A DNA stretch of 64,000 nucleotides, taken from Saccharum officinarum. Its lineage: Eukaryota > Streptophyta > Magnoliopsida > Poales > Poaceae. Below are positions 31,721 through 44,288 of the stretch, piece after piece. A program made the position numbers and the translations under genes. The notes under the pieces were generated by a model. The model saw only the letters and a list, made by a program, of their open reading frames with translations. It was not told the origin of the DNA and made no database searches. The stretch lies in the NCBI GenBank assembly GCA_020631735.1, contig CM036225.1, forward strand, positions 64,158,662-64,222,661, given 5' to 3'. Position 1 is the first letter of the stretch, and each line of letters opens with the position of its first letter.

Positions 31721-33502
31721 ACAAATAATTTTGGTGCTTAATTTGCTCTTCAGGGTCACTGTTTTATCCATTATCTATCTTCTGAGTTCTGATGAGGTAA
31801 TTCATTGTCATCATGGACTTCGTCATTCTCCTGAAGTGCAGTGATGCTGCATATTACTCCATTAAACTATATATCTTAATTTGATTCCGCTACCTTTTAT
31901 AGTTACCTTTGTATATCAATAGTATCCTGTGACCATATATTCAGTGATCTACCCTCCGTCATCCAAACAAATTAACTTTTAGGGTTATCACCAATCAATC
32001 TTTTCTAAGTTTGATCAACTTTTATAGTAAAAGAATATCAACATTTATGCACTCTGCCCCTCTTCTTCTTCCTCCTCGATCACACCTCTGCCCATGCTAC
32101 CACGATCACAATTACATATGAGATCTCATCAGCACATATGTGAAGGGCGGGCCGGGACGACTTGTTCTGACCAGATCTAGCGGAGGGAGAATGTCGATCT
32201 CCTTACATTTAGGCTAGGGGTGACTCCATCAATGGTGGCAGTCCATATTCTTGTGGGCAAAAGAAAAGGAATGGGAAAAGAGAGAACGAGCAGAGAGAGA
32301 CTTGCCTCATTTCAACCAGAGGCATATTGGTCACACTAGGTTACATCTTGATGAAAAGATGAAATAAAAATGGAGAAAATTCATTATAGCAAGAAGGCCT
32401 TGTTTTTATAATAATATTCTAGCAAATCGTGTTTGCGAGATGGAACTCGAGCGAAGCCCACCTTTAACAATAGCAAAACTCCAATTTCTCGCGTGAGAAG
32501 ATGAGTTGAACGACTCTCGCTACGATCAATGATTGGTGTTTTGTCTGATCGTGGGTTGGAGCTGCCTGGTTAGCCTAGGCTAGGATGGGTTATGGCTTGC
32601 TTGGAGTCCCAATAATTGGTTGTTGAATAAAATGATCAGAAAAAAGCTAAATCATTTTTATTTTGTTATCATATAATTTTTACCCTTCCAATATTCAGTT
32701 TTTGGATTAGTTTTCGTTTAGGACATAAATCAGTAATTTTTTGAAACAATCACGGTAATCAAAAGTAGTCCATCTTTGGAATACATATTTTTCTATGTTT
32801 CATGTGTTTTTTCTATAACATTTATATAGGTATTTTTATAAAATTCTAGCACACATCCCAAGGAATACCTTAATCTTTTCATTTATAGCCATGGTACATG
32901 CATAGGTATCCGTTGGTTACCCGCTTCGTCTCATGTAACCATCAGATGTGGCCCTGTTCGTTTGTCTTATAATCCGTACTTTTTAGCTTGTTTTTTTAAC
33001 CGGAACAGTGTTTTTCTCTCACAACAAATCAGCGAATAGTACTTTCAGCCATGGCTTTTCAGCGAAGCGAACAGGCTACCACCACAAGTAGTATAATATA
33101 CCTTTCTAAATACATAACTTTTGCTATGCATCTAGATATGCGCTACGTCTAGATATATATTAAAAGCTATGTATTAAGAAAAGCCACAACCACTTATAAA
33201 TTAAAGTGAAGGGAGTATTATAAATGAGACGAGTAACCGATCATCGAATTATTGGAATCACATGAACTTCTCGATCCCAAATCACCGAAACAACACGGTA
33301 AACCAGGCGCTATAACGGATCTAAATAAACAACTCAGAAAATCCATGTGCAAGTCTAGAAATTAAAAACTACTACAAAAGACGCTCAGTTTTCAGAATGT
33401 TGTCTCACTTTTCAGTCCCAACAAAAGGCCAAAATCATTCAGACACAACACATGCATGGTGATACAGTTGGGATTATGTATGTACATAAGGGTTATTCAG
33501 AA
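31721..33502. other. Intergenic stretch between two DUF1668-like loci
   Basis: AT-rich. It holds Stowaway-like remnants (near 31945 and 33180-33218, gaagggagtatta) and the short MITE at 32953-33075. No coding or RNA gene is supported. Confidence 0.5.
32953..33075. mobile_element. Short MITE with cctgttcg...cgaacagg ends
   Basis: The terminal inverted motif cctgttcg/cgaacagg encloses the recurrent core cagtgtttttctctcacaac and aatcagcgaatagtactttc. The same core is at 6280-6352, 14980-15060 and, inverted, 43615-43680. Confidence 0.6.
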
Positions 33503-34011
33503 TCAGAACAATTGTTCGATGTAGGCTCCGTCGACAGGCGACATGTGATGACACATGGATTTGTGATGGATCATTTCGAGTTTCACTTCACCATTGGCGA
33601 GAACACGCGGGACCACCTCCACACCGGTCAAGACGGCAAAGTAGAGGCAACTATCCTCGCTCTCCCGCCAGTTGATGAAGAACCTTGCGATGCAAAACCT
33701 GCCTGAGCCCAGGTTCATCAGTTGAACATCCTCTTGATCTATATCTAGTTCTTGTTCTGCCCATTGTTCCGGAGGCAGGAACTCCTCCCATTTCTCCGGA
33801 GGCAGGAACTCCTCCCAACCGTGGCCAGCAGCTAGCTGTGGCTGGGAGTGGGCGCCCATGGCGGAGAGGTCAGCAGCAGCCAAGTGCTGGGCATAGCCGG
33901 AGAGGGCGAACCAGAGCTTGAGCTCGGGCACATACTCGACCTTGCCATGGAAGGGCAGGGTCCAGTCGCCAACCTTGTCCCACGTGTGGCTCGAAGTGTC
34001 CAGGGTGTAGG

Positions 34012-34539
<528 letters not shown>

Positions 34540-35262
34540 GGTGTAGGTGCCTCTGCCGTCGACGGATACACAGATGTGAGAGCCACCACCGACGACGGCG
34601 TAGGAACGAATCTCGGGGTATTAATTAGGATGGATGGGCTCAAGGACGAAGGGCGGCAGCGGGAGTCGTTTGCAGTGCGAGGTCGTCCTGCCATTGCCGT
34701 AGAACAAGACCTCGAAGTCCATGCTTGGCTGCCCAACCTCAATGTCGTACCTTTTTACCTCTCTGAGATCCCTCTCCATGAGGTATAGGCTTCCGCCACC
34801 GCCGCCTTCGCGGTCGTCTTCGCCGTCGTCGCCGCTAGGGACGAAGAGCGAGAGGCAACGACGCAACTTAGGCTTGTGGAACTCGGGCATGGCCACCACG
34901 TTGCATGTGTCGACGTCGTAGAGGAAGTTGCGCCCGGCCTGGTCTGTGGAGAGCACCTTCCGTTGTCCAAATGGGTAACAGGCTAAGTCGCACGGATCGC
35001 CTGCACCTCTCAGGCTGTGGGCTTTGATGTTCAAGATCGGGCCGGGAAGCCGGATCCTCTCCATCGTCGCTGTTGGCCGCCGGATTGGTGCTGGTGGTGG
35101 AGGCGGCGGCGTTGGATAAAAGAGTTGCAGGCGCTTCAGATCGATGCGGCGCAGCGATCTGGTGGCAGCCTCGTTGCTTTCCACGATCAGGTTCAGAAAC
35201 CGCCGAGAGAGGCCCATGGTTGATCGGACGTCAACACCAAGTTCGATCTGATCTGACCTGAT

Positions 35263-35374
35263 CTGTCAATGGGGAAGGGAAAAAAACAAAAGGAAAAAAA
35301 TAGTAACAGAAGCATTCATAATTTCAGATCGACAAAAGTATGAGCCTGCTACGAGGAATGAAGAGAAAGAGTAC
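35263..35374 (-). other. 5' UTR intron of the DUF1668-like pseudogene
   Basis: On the minus strand the donor CTGGAG|gtactctttctcttcattcc (GT at 35374-35373) and the acceptor attgacag (AG at 35264-35263) define a 112-bp leader intron, 45 bp upstream of the ATG. Both splice sites and flanks match the intron at 41630-41756 of the intact paralogue. Confidence 0.7.
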
Positions 35375-35399
35375 CTCCAGCAGGAGGCAGCAAGGAGAT

Positions 35400-37829
35400 C
35401 CGATTCCCTATGGATGGATAATGGATTACGCAGCCGGTCCAGCTGTGCGATCGACCTAACTGGGACCCTTCACTTCTTCAGCCTTCAAAGCCAAGATGGC
35501 ATTACTAAAGCCTAAAAAAATCACAACGAAAATAGATTAAACGAAACTAAAGGCAACAGCTTTCGATCACAGGCCGGTGAAAGGGCCGGCCGCGGGTGCA
35601 CCACCTGCGCCGGAGCAGAATGGCGGCGCACAGGGGAGGGGCGTAGCGAGGAGGTTGGGATGGTTCTTTTTTCTAAGAAAAAGATTTTTTTACTCCCTCG
35701 ACTTTCACAAATCACAATCATACGACGGTTCACTCTTCCATAGTTCCATCTATAAAACCAGGTTTTAACACTTCTAAATTTTAAAATTGTTTGTTTTTTT
35801 ATTCTGGATAATTTCGAACTTTTGATGACAGTTTTTGTTGACGTGACACCACCTTGGCCATCCTACATGGTGCCACATTAACCACGAGGGAGGTAAATCA
35901 AACTTTTTTTTCTTTCAATAGAATTATCCAAAATAAAATATATTTTTTCCAAATATCTATTCAAGTATTTAAAAAAATCAAAACATTTGTATTGGAAAAA
36001 TAATACAACTAAAAATCCTAAATCTAGTTTAATCCTAGAAAAATCATAGAAATTTTGTTTTTATTCGGAAAACTATGAAAATAATTTTAGTTTTTTTTCT
36101 TCTAAAATCATGCTCTATCTTATGGTGCTTTAAGTTGAAATTCTTTGGATCTTTATCATTTTGGTGTTAGCTCTCGTTATCTATTACTCTCTTCGTCTCT
36201 GAATAAATCAATTCTTATAATCCATGCAAGTCAAACTATCATAAGTTTGACTAACTTTATAGGAAAGCGTAACAACATATATAACATAAAATAAGCACAT
36301 TATGAAAATTTATTCTATGATATATCTAATGATACTAATTTGATATTATAGATCTTGACATGTTTTTTTTCTAGAAATTCAGTCAAAGTTTAAAAAGTTT
36401 GACTTAAGATAACTCTAGAAATCTATTTATTCAGGGACGGAGACAATATAATTAGTTGGTGTTAATCGTTAGGACTACATAGAAATGCCGGTGGAGTGTC
36501 GTGAGGACCATAGATAGTAGCACACGGGACATACGTACACTAATTCTAATAGATAACTAGAAATCATGTCTCATGTCTTATTATAGTTAGTCTACGTTGA
36601 GGACAAATGACTTTTGTAAGAAAAATAGCACCTAGTAAGGGCCATATGTGATTTTGTTGGTTGATTAACAGCATGATCAAATGAACTAATTTGATTTGTT
36701 AGTATACAAGGTTTTAGTTCATTTGGATGCAACGATGGCTTAGACAAAGACAATGTGAAGATGAAGTGATCAACACCTTGAAGATCAAGCCGCACCGTTG
36801 AAGATCATAGAAGACATGTAAGAAGTCCAAGCCATCAAATGAAAGGAACAAAGCCAAATTGGCTCTGTTTGGTGGTCCCTTGATAGAGGCGCTGGAGAAT
36901 AGGGTCGATCCAATGGCTAGCAGCATAGGCAGGTACGCGTGCTGTCGCCGCGCGCGCAGGGAACGGCGAGGCACGCACAGCGACCGGACGCGTGGGCACG
37001 GTGGCTGAGCAGCAGCGCGTGAACAGTGCACATAGTAAATGGGGAGGTGCGGCGCTGAAGCTCGTGCGACTGTAGCGATGGGGGGCACGGGGACAGGCAC
37101 GTCATAAACAGTAGTGAGCAGTAGCCGGACAGCGGGGTGGCCTCGCTAGAACTGACGCGAGAACTGCGTGTGCAGGAGCTGCAACGGCTCGACCGCTCGA
37201 TGGAATGCCAGCTCAACGGGGAGGGCACGCGTCGATGGCCAAAAGGCAGGGGCTGTCGATGAAGGCGGATTCTTTCCCGATTAGGATGTAGATATATATA
37301 TTACGGTAGCCTATAATTTATATGACATCTCGTTTTTTGCGTTATTCTCCAAATATTAAGTTTCATGACTGTTCGTGTACTTCACGTCTTCACCATTTCA
37401 TCGTTCTTGTGTTGTCAGACCTAGCTTCTAGCTACATCTAAGGTGTTGTTTGGTTCAACGTTTGTAAACACAATCAGAGACGGTATTGGATCACACTGGT
37501 AACGGAAATGTAATGGGTTTGAGTGGACTTTGGTTGGTTCAGTTCAGGTAATGCAATGAGACTGCCATTGCAGTTGGCAACCAGTGTCCACGGTATCACA
37601 GAAAGCATCCGGATGTGCTGCTATACGTGTTGTTAGAGTTTTTCTAATTTAGATAATGTCCAAAACATGAGTATAGAATATCGGGGGGCTCAGATGTAGC
37701 ACATCCCGATGCAGCTCAGCTAACCAAATCGTGGGTTGAGGTTGCGGCCCACCAACAGGACCGTCCCTTCTAAGCATCCTGCGTAACAGAAAAAACTGAA
37801 GGGATCGAAGCGCTACCTGCCCGCGTAAC
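35400..37829. other. Intergenic stretch with MITE and LTR-like debris
   Basis: Mostly AT-rich. A degenerate Stowaway lies at 36187-36444. The part at 36700-36840 (gaagatcaagccgcaccgt, agtccaagccatcaaatga) resembles copia LTR leader debris. A GC-rich patch at 36890-37270 has no convincing frame. No gene is supported. Confidence 0.4.
36187..36444. mobile_element. Degenerate Stowaway MITE
   Basis: The left end ctctcttcgtctctgaataa and the right end ttattcagggacggagaca are inverted copies; both flanks are AT-rich with TA on the left. Confidence 0.6.
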
Positions 37830-38890
37830 AGAAGGGGAGAGCGAGCGCTCCCGTCCGCACTTCCATCCCGCAGCACGCACCCTCCACCGGCCCCCGCCAT
37901 GCCCCCTCCGCAGTTTGAGAAGGATGTAAGGCAGCCCTCACAATCTGAGAAGGATGCAAAGGCAGCAGAGAAGACGAGCAGGAGACACCAAGGCAAGACA
38001 GCAGAATGCAAGGAGGGTGATTCAACACTCTACTTTTGAAATATCCATATACAACACTTACAACATACGTCTGAAGACAGATGAAACAATTGAAACATGC
38101 GTCTGAAATAGTTAAAAAAACACATGAAACACTTGAAAACCATTGCGACACATTCGCAACATTCAGATGAAACACTTGCAACATATGTGTAAAGCATATG
38201 CAACATCCTGACAAACACACTTGCAACATATGTCTGAAAAAATAGATGAAATATTTGGAACAAACGTTTGCAACATACGTGTACAACTATTACAACATAT
38301 GCAACATCCCGATCTACTTTTGTAACATCTATATGAAACACTTGCAGAATACATCTGAAACACTTGAAACATACTCTTGCAATATGCGTTTTCAGCGCAA
38401 TGTCACCTTGCTGCTTGGACGAATGAAGCTCGTCATTGTGGAGCTCGACGCCGGCGCGAAGGTCGGCGTCGGCGCATGGAGCTCGCCGGTGCACTAGTGG
38501 AGTGGTGAGCACTGCACGATCTGGGCGCTCACCTGCTCGGCGGCCTAGGCGAGCACCACCTGCGCGAGGCCACGAGCACCCCTGGCGAGTAGGATGGTAG
38601 GGGCGAGCACCTGAGGCTGCACGCAGCGTGGATTGGGAGGAGGTGCCGCGACGTGGGATGGAGAGCACAGTGCGGGATGGGGCCGGCGCGCGTCTCATGA
38701 CGGAGAAGACGGCGCGGTAAGCCGCACGCTAGCGAATGGGGAATTTCTATCTTTTTTTAGAAAGGGTCGCCGAGTAGTGATGGAGGGGAGCAGGCCTGCT
38801 GCTTTGTTGGGCCTGATCGCTGTGCCAGGCCTATGAACGGGGTGTCCAAACGGACAAGCTCGGACGGGCGCCCTCACCAAAGCATCAACG
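37830..38890 (+). mobile_element. Family X repeat, copy E
   Basis: The core at 38030-38400 carries the gcaacata/gaaacac series in plus orientation, flanked by GC-rich sequence. The right end reads cggacgggcgccctcaccaa then agcatcaacg, matching the conserved right terminus of copies B-D. The left border is only approximate. Confidence 0.5.
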
Positions 38891-39440
38891 TTAGAATATA
38901 TTTTTAAATGATCTTTTGGAGTTGCTCTAACCATAGGTAATTTGGGCTATTTTTTAGCTCCAACTGCTAACTAATCATATGTATCCAAACAGGTAAATTG
39001 AACTAAGTCAAAAGTTCAACGAGATAAATTAGACTAAATGTATATTTTAAAAAAGATATAAAAAAGTCATTCAAATGGTTTTTTAAATATCCTAAGATTT
39101 TTTTACATAGAAAAGTAACATCCAAAAATCAAAAAACTTTTTATACATGGAAAAATGCAGTTAAAAAATGCTAAATTCATATTGACACTACAATACATAC
39201 AAGACTACAATACATAGTTCGAAAACATGATCTATACATACTAGAAATTAATATAGATAAAGACGAATTCACATGTTATACCCTGCTTCCTCCTCCCTTC
39301 GCTACTCCTCCCTTCCTCGTTTTTTCCTTTTCCAGAACTAAAATGGCATTGTGGAAGAAATAACAGTTTATATAGAGCGAGGGAGGGGTAAAGGGCACGA
39401 CATGGTCGGTGCAGGGGGCTACTAGTAGAGACAATGGTAA

Positions 39441-39654
39441 CGGTAATGCTTAGATGCGGTCACCCGGACACCCTATCTCGGGATGTGGGTGCTCTATTCT
39501 TTTGCATGCTACCGCCGCTGCCTCTACCCGTGCTCTGTGTCAACGCTGCCGTCCCGCCCCACCCCACCCGGCCCTCTGCGCCATCGCTGTCGTCCCAACC
39601 TGCCCTCTACGTCGTCCTCACTGCCGCCGCACACACCCACCCTTTGTGCCACCG

Positions 39655-39687
<33 letters not shown>

Positions 39688-40430
39688 CCCCCCCCCAACG
39701 CTCTCTGCGTCTTCACCGCCACCCGTGCCACCCCACCCTCGCCATTTGTGCGCCGCCACCCAGCTCCGCGTTGCCAGCGAGCTCTACACCGGTGACCTCC
39801 ATGCGCCAACGAGCCTCCATTCGCCAAAGTAGCAAGGAGATGTTGTACTGAAAGCGCATGTTGCAAATGTGTGTTTCAAGAGTTTCAAAGGTATGTTACA
39901 AGTATTTTATATCGATGTTGCATATATTGTAATGACTATGCACGTATGTTTCAAGTGTATGTTCTAAATGTTTCTTTTTTGTCATACGTACATTGCAAGT
40001 GTTTCATCAGGATGTTGTAAAAGTAGATCGAGATATTGCATATGTGTACAATGGCTATACACGTATATTGCAGGTTTATGCTCTAAACATTTTCTTTGTT
40101 TTAGACATATGTTGCAAGTGTTTCATCTGAATGTTGCAAAAGTAGATCTGAATGTTGCAAATGTTTTAGGCGAGGTAGGTGACCCTCGGGATTTTATGCG
40201 TGTGTGCGCGAAACGAAGCGGACGTGGTGTTCAAGCAAGAAGCAATGGTGGGGTCCACGCGTAGGGAAAAATGGACGGCACATGTGCGGCGTGGTTATTT
40301 GCACGAGGCCTGGTAGGTGACCAATAGGGTTTCCCGCGTGCGCGCATGAAACGTAGTAGCAGTGAGGCCTGGCGTAGGGGACGAAAAACAGGCGGCACGT
40401 TTGTGGCGTGGTTATTCATGCGAGCTGCGT
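39441..40430 (-). mobile_element. Family X repeat, copy F (reversed)
   Basis: Its left end, cggtaatgcttagatgcggt then cacccggacacc, is the reverse complement of the conserved right terminus (gcattaccg) of copies B and C. The reversed core lies at 39845-40170 (tatgttgcaa, tgtttca). The far end near 40430 is not resolved. A (CT)n tract lies inside. Confidence 0.55.
39658..39686. repeat. (CT)n microsatellite followed by poly(C)
   Basis: An uninterrupted CT run of about 29 bp followed by ten C, inside family X copy F. Confidence 0.9.
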
Positions 40431-40732
40431 CAATAATTTTTCATTCACCCTATTCGCTTATGCTAAAATTTAACTTATGCTGAAATATTACGAGAGGAAA
40501 ACACTGTCCCGTGTCCCCATGATTTTTTTGTGGGTCCTGACTTCTGAAGAAGATGCGACGGTACGGTGAAAACGCCAGGTGAGAAGGGTAAAAACCGCCT
40601 CCTAGTTTGGCGGTTTACGGATGCTGCGGTTTGAACTGGCGGCATATGGCTAGATTTTAAAAATCAAATATTGAAAATATCATTTTTTTAAGAAAAAGAC
40701 CACAAAGCTCCCCCTGGAAGATCGACGAGCTT

Positions 40733-40856
40733 TGGGCTGGACATTGAGTCGTTCACGCCGGCGCGCTTAGATGCTACTAAGTGGCTTCGGCCCATTCAGA
40801 GAGGCGCACGGCCCACTTTGAAGCCGAGCGTGAGGTTCCTCTACATTAAACCCTAG
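40733..40856 (+). promoter_or_regulatory. Site II plus telo-box promoter cluster upstream of the 41.8-kb gene
   Basis: TGGGCT at 40733-40738, GGCCCA at 40789-40794 and at 40810-40815, and aaaccctag at 40848-40856. This is the site II/telo-box combination found in growth-linked plant promoters, facing the plus-strand gene. A MITE separates it from the leader. Functional use is inferred. Confidence 0.45.
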
Positions 40857-40879
40857 ATGTCCAGTTCCCAATATCCTTA

Positions 40880-41304
40880 GACTACCCGCACCGGGTACTC
40901 TATCCCCATCCTGCAGGACGATATAGCGTAAAAAATCACCACAACGTTGTCCGCTATATGGTCCGCAAGAGCGTCCATCCGCTATATGTAGAGGAATGGC
41001 GTTACCGGCTGGGGCCCACCACGCGCAAGGGACACAGCATGCGTGGGCCCCACCGTTTCAAGCAACTAAAAACTATTATAACTCACAAACAAAAAAACAA
41101 ATTAAATTCTGATTGTACCATTAAATTCATTTTAATAAATTCTTCAAAACTAGATCTCATATGAATATATTTAGATAAAGTGACAAGTGGATCCCACGGT
41201 GGATAGATGATGGATGGGTGCGAAAGAATTGGGTATAGAGGAGAGAATCTTGGTGACTAGAATATATAGAAGATGAATTTAGAGTACCACGAGTGCGCAT
41301 AGCT
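40880..41304. mobile_element. Tourist-like (PIF/Harbinger) MITE between promoter motifs and leader
   Basis: The left end gactacccgcaccgggtact and, inverted on the right, agctatgcgcactcgtggta both continue into ctcta, giving imperfect terminal repeats of about 25 bp. A 3-bp TTA lies on both sides (40877-40879, 41305-41307), as expected of PIF/Harbinger elements. Confidence 0.55.
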
Positions 41305-41629
41305 TTACTACACCCCTCCCCTCTCCCTCCCCTCCCCTCCCCTCCCCTCTGCGCCGCCATTCTGGTCCGGCACAGGTGGAGCAGCACATCGTCACTGACT
41401 CACTTCCCCTCCCCTACCGGGCTACTCAGGTTCGCCGCATGTACATCTGCTGCACCTTCATGCTTTTTGATCGAAAGCCGTCGCCTTTGGTTTCGTTTAA
41501 TCTGTTTTCTCCGTGATTTTTGTTACGCTTTAGTGATGCCCTATTGCCTTTGAAGGCTGAAGCAGGCTCCTGGTTAGGTCGTTCGCACAGGATTTGGTAG
41601 TCGGATCTCTTTGCTGCCTTCTTCTGGAG

Positions 41630-41756
41630 GTACTCTTTCTTCATTCCTCATATCTTCTGGATGTAGCGTAGGCGTCGCTATTACTTCTGTCGAACTGAAT
41701 GCTTATATTACTATTTTCTTTCTTTTCCCCTTGGGTTTTTCCTCCCCAATTGACAG
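41630..41756 (+). other. 5' UTR intron of the 41.8-kb DUF1668-like gene
   Basis: The donor CTGGAG|gtactctttcttcattcctc and the acceptor aattgacag define a 127-bp intron whose borders match those of the minus-strand paralogue. It ends 35 bp before the ATG. Upstream leader sequence includes a CCCCT-rich tract at 41313-41348. Confidence 0.75.
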
Positions 41757-41791
41757 ATCAGATCGAACTTGGAGTCGACGTCCGATCAACC

Positions 41792-42928
41792 ATGGGCCTC
41801 TCGCGGCGTTTTCTGAATCTGATCGTGGAAAGCCACGAGCCAACCATTAGATCCCTGCGCTGCATCGATATGAAGCGCCTGCAACTCTTTTATCCAACCC
41901 CACCGTCAACAACTCTTTTATCCAACCCCACCGCCAGCACCATGGAGACCTTTGGGCTTCCCGAACCGACTCCGATCTTCCGAGCCTGCGATTCGGATGC
42001 TGCTTTCCGTTGGAGAGTTGCTTGCTACCCACTTGCACAACGGAGGGTGCTTTGCACGGACCAGTGTCGGCGCAACTTGCTCTACGACGCCAGCACGCAC
42101 GAAGTGGCAGCTATTCCCGAGTTCTACAGGCCTAGGTTGAATTCTCTCTCGCTCTTCGTCCCCAGCGGCGAAGGCGAAGACGACAACGGCCGCGAAGATG
42201 AAGAGGACCGCCAAGAGGGCAGTGAAGACGAAGACCAACGTGGAGGCGGCGGCAGCGGCAGTCTCTTTCTGATGGAGAAGATTCTCCAACCGGTGACTGG
42301 TGATTTAGAGGTCTTGTTCTATGGCAATGGCAGAAGAACCTCGCACTGCAAACTCTTGCCACCTCCGCCCTATATCCATGAGCCCTCCAAGATCGGTTCT
42401 TACGCTGTGGTTGGCAATGGCTCTCATGTTTGCATATCAGTCAATGGCAGAGGCACCTATTTCCTGGACACAGCGGGGCACACATGGAACAAAGCTGGTG
42501 ACTGGACTCTTCCCTTCCATGGCAAGGTCGAATATGTTCCTGAGCTTAAACTCTGGTTTGGCCTCTCCGCCGATGCCCAACACTTGATTGCTGCTGACCT
42601 CTCCACCACGGACTCCCAGCCACAGTCAGTTTACAGCTGGAAGCTGTTTCAGCCTCCAGAAGAATGGATCGAACGCAAAGACGCTCAACTTGTGAGCCTG
42701 GGCTCAGGCAGATTTTGCATTGCAAGGTTCTTCACACATGACTTTGATTTTGTTGAAGAAGATGACTCTGCCCGGGATTGTGTTGTCTTGACCGGTTTGG
42801 AGGTGGTCCCGCGTGTCCTCGATGGTGATGGAGGCAATGGTAAAGTGAAACTCGAAATGATCCCTCACAAATCGATGCGTCACACGACTTTGCCTGCCTA
42901 TGGAAATTCCGTCGATTTAGTATTCTGA
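41792..42928 (+). CDS. DUF1668-like protein, intact copy
   Basis: A 378-codon single coding exon starting MGLSRRFLNLIVESHEPT, chosen because it aligns with the start of the paralogues and follows the leader intron; an upstream in-frame Met lies before the acceptor. Landmarks: MKRLQLFYPTPPS near 29-41, NLLYDASTHEVAAIPEFY in the first third, an acidic linker (GEDDNGREDEEDRQEGSEDE region), SLFLMEKILQP, then GSHVCISVNGRGTYFLDTAG, HTWNKAGDWTLPFHGKVEY, PELKLWFGLSADAQHL, LGSGRFCIARFF and a terminal SVDLVF. The family (from memory) is DUF1668, function unknown; a kelch-like propeller fragment is my inference. It is closer to the broken minus-strand copy than to the 30.6-kb copy. Confidence 0.78.
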   Translation: MGLSRRFLNLIVESHEPTIRSLRCIDMKRLQLFYPTPPSTTLLSNPTASTMETFGLPEPTPIFRACDSDAAFRWRVACYPLAQRRVLCTDQCRRNLLYDASTHEVAAIPEFYRPRLNSLSLFVPSGEGEDDNGREDEEDRQEGSEDEDQRGGGGSGSLFLMEKILQPVTGDLEVLFYGNGRRTSHCKLLPPPPYIHEPSKIGSYAVVGNGSHVCISVNGRGTYFLDTAGHTWNKAGDWTLPFHGKVEYVPELKLWFGLSADAQHLIAADLSTTDSQPQSVYSWKLFQPPEEWIERKDAQLVSLGSGRFCIARFFTHDFDFVEEDDSARDCVVLTGLEVVPRVLDGDGGNGKVKLEMIPHKSMRHTTLPAYGNSVDLVF

Positions 42929-43300
42929 TGAATAACTTCCAACCTCTCTTTTACCATCATATGCGGTCTGGATGTTTCTGGGACTGCTCAGTTAAAGGCA
43001 ACTCTGCGTGATTGTGTATACTTTTAAAATTTTAAGGATTGTTAAGGACTTGCGTATGAAGTCTCAGCGCTGACTGTTGATTTAGTCGCATGTATTCTGA
43101 TATAATCTCGCATGTATTCTGATATAATCTCGTCTGTGATGTGATGTTTGTTGACCACCTTGCCCTTGAGCAAAGCCGGGGGTAAACAAATACTCCCTCC
43201 CAATGGCGGATCAGGATTAAAATTGACCTATGGCGGACTACATGACCAGGAATCCTTCTTTCTATACAAAAGTTAGCATGCATGATTTTTTTTTGCCTAT

Positions 43301-43400
43301 ACAGCCATTTAATCTATTTAAACCCATTTAAACACTACATGATGGCTAGTACAGCCATTTAATCTATTTAAACCCATTTAAACACTACATGATGGCTAGT
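43301..43400. repeat. Perfect 50-bp tandem duplication
   Basis: The unit starting acagccatttaatctattta and ending gatggctagt occurs twice in direct succession without a visible difference. Confidence 0.95.
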
Positions 43401-43590
43401 AATATCGGTTTAAGTATATTTGAGTCTTTTCAAATGATGCAGATTATTTAAAGTTACATTTAGGCCGTTTAATTGGCTAAACAATATGTGATGTCTATTT
43501 AGCGTTTAGTACTTTGTGCATAGGGGTACAAAACATAACGCAATAAGAGATGAAATCAAAGGAACATAGGAGTATATAAGAGATGAAATA

Positions 43591-43764
43591 AAGGGTACGT
43601 TAGGTGTAGATTGGCTTATGCTGATTTGTTGTGAGAGGAAAATACTGTTCGTTCGCTGAAAAGTACTGCTGAAGTAGTGCTGATAAAAAAGTGGTGCTGA
43701 AGAATAGGGTGTAAATTCTTTCTTACTTTTTATGTGTGGATGAAAAGGGTACGTTAGGTGTAGA
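43591..43764. repeat. 20-bp direct repeats flanking a MITE-like segment
   Basis: aagggtacgttaggtgtaga occurs at 43591-43610 and 43745-43764. The enclosed 134 bp begin ttggcttatgctgatttgtt and contain the inverted ctctcacaacaaatcagc-type core. The repeat is longer than a usual DNA-transposon target duplication. Confidence 0.7.
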
Positions 43765-43884
43765 ATATAATCATTGGATCATTGAGACAAGCATTTGTTT
43801 TATGTCACACGATGGAAGCACGAAGGTAGCCAGACAGGCAGAAGGCGGACGACACATCACGAGAAACTAAAATAGCGAGCGTCA

Positions 43885-44052
43885 GGCCCCGTTTGGCATA
43901 GAGCTGAAAAAAATAGCTTCTCCTGATTCTATAAAGTGATTCTCCATCATAATTTTAAGAGTTTATGCTAAAGAATAAAAGAGAATCACTTTCAGCCACA
44001 GAATCACTTCTCTCAGAAAATCAGAATCAGATGGACTCTACCAAACAAGCCC
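43885..44052. mobile_element. Tourist-like MITE
   Basis: The left end ggccccgtttggcatagag and, inverted on the right, gggcttgtttggtagag form about 17-bp terminal repeats with a 3-bp flank tca on both sides (43882-43884, 44053-44055). Size is 168 bp with internal inverted agaatcac/gtgattct motifs. Confidence 0.65.
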
Positions 44053-44201
44053 TCAGATATGCAGATGCTCTTCTCCGCCTGGGTCCTAGGCGCGTGGGCT
44101 TCCCATCACACGGACGCAGAGCCCAATAGGCTCACTGCGGTACCTCTTCTGCCTCCTCGTCTGCTCCGTCGGTCTCTCCTCGTAGAAGAACATAGAAACA
44201 G

Positions 44202-44288
44202 ATGCAGAGGTTGGTCATGGCTGCTAGATCCGTGGAGGGCTCGCCCGCGGAGCCGTCAGAGCTCGCCATATTGGTGGATTCGCCCCTG
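44202..44288 (+). CDS. Possible 5' gene fragment truncated by a Stowaway
   Basis: A GC-rich open frame reads MAARSVEGSPAEPSELAIL then VDSPLL (from the ATG at 44217; an earlier one is at 44202) before passing into the Stowaway at 44289. The composition is protein-like but no domain is recognised and no continuation is found. Possibly a relic. Confidence 0.2.

Larger units (their letters stand above)
42929..43884. other. Intergenic stretch with small tandem repeats
   Basis: Contains the 3' flank of the DUF1668-like gene, a 50-bp tandem pair (43301-43400) and a MITE-like segment flanked by 20-bp direct repeats (43591-43764). No gene is supported. Confidence 0.5.
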
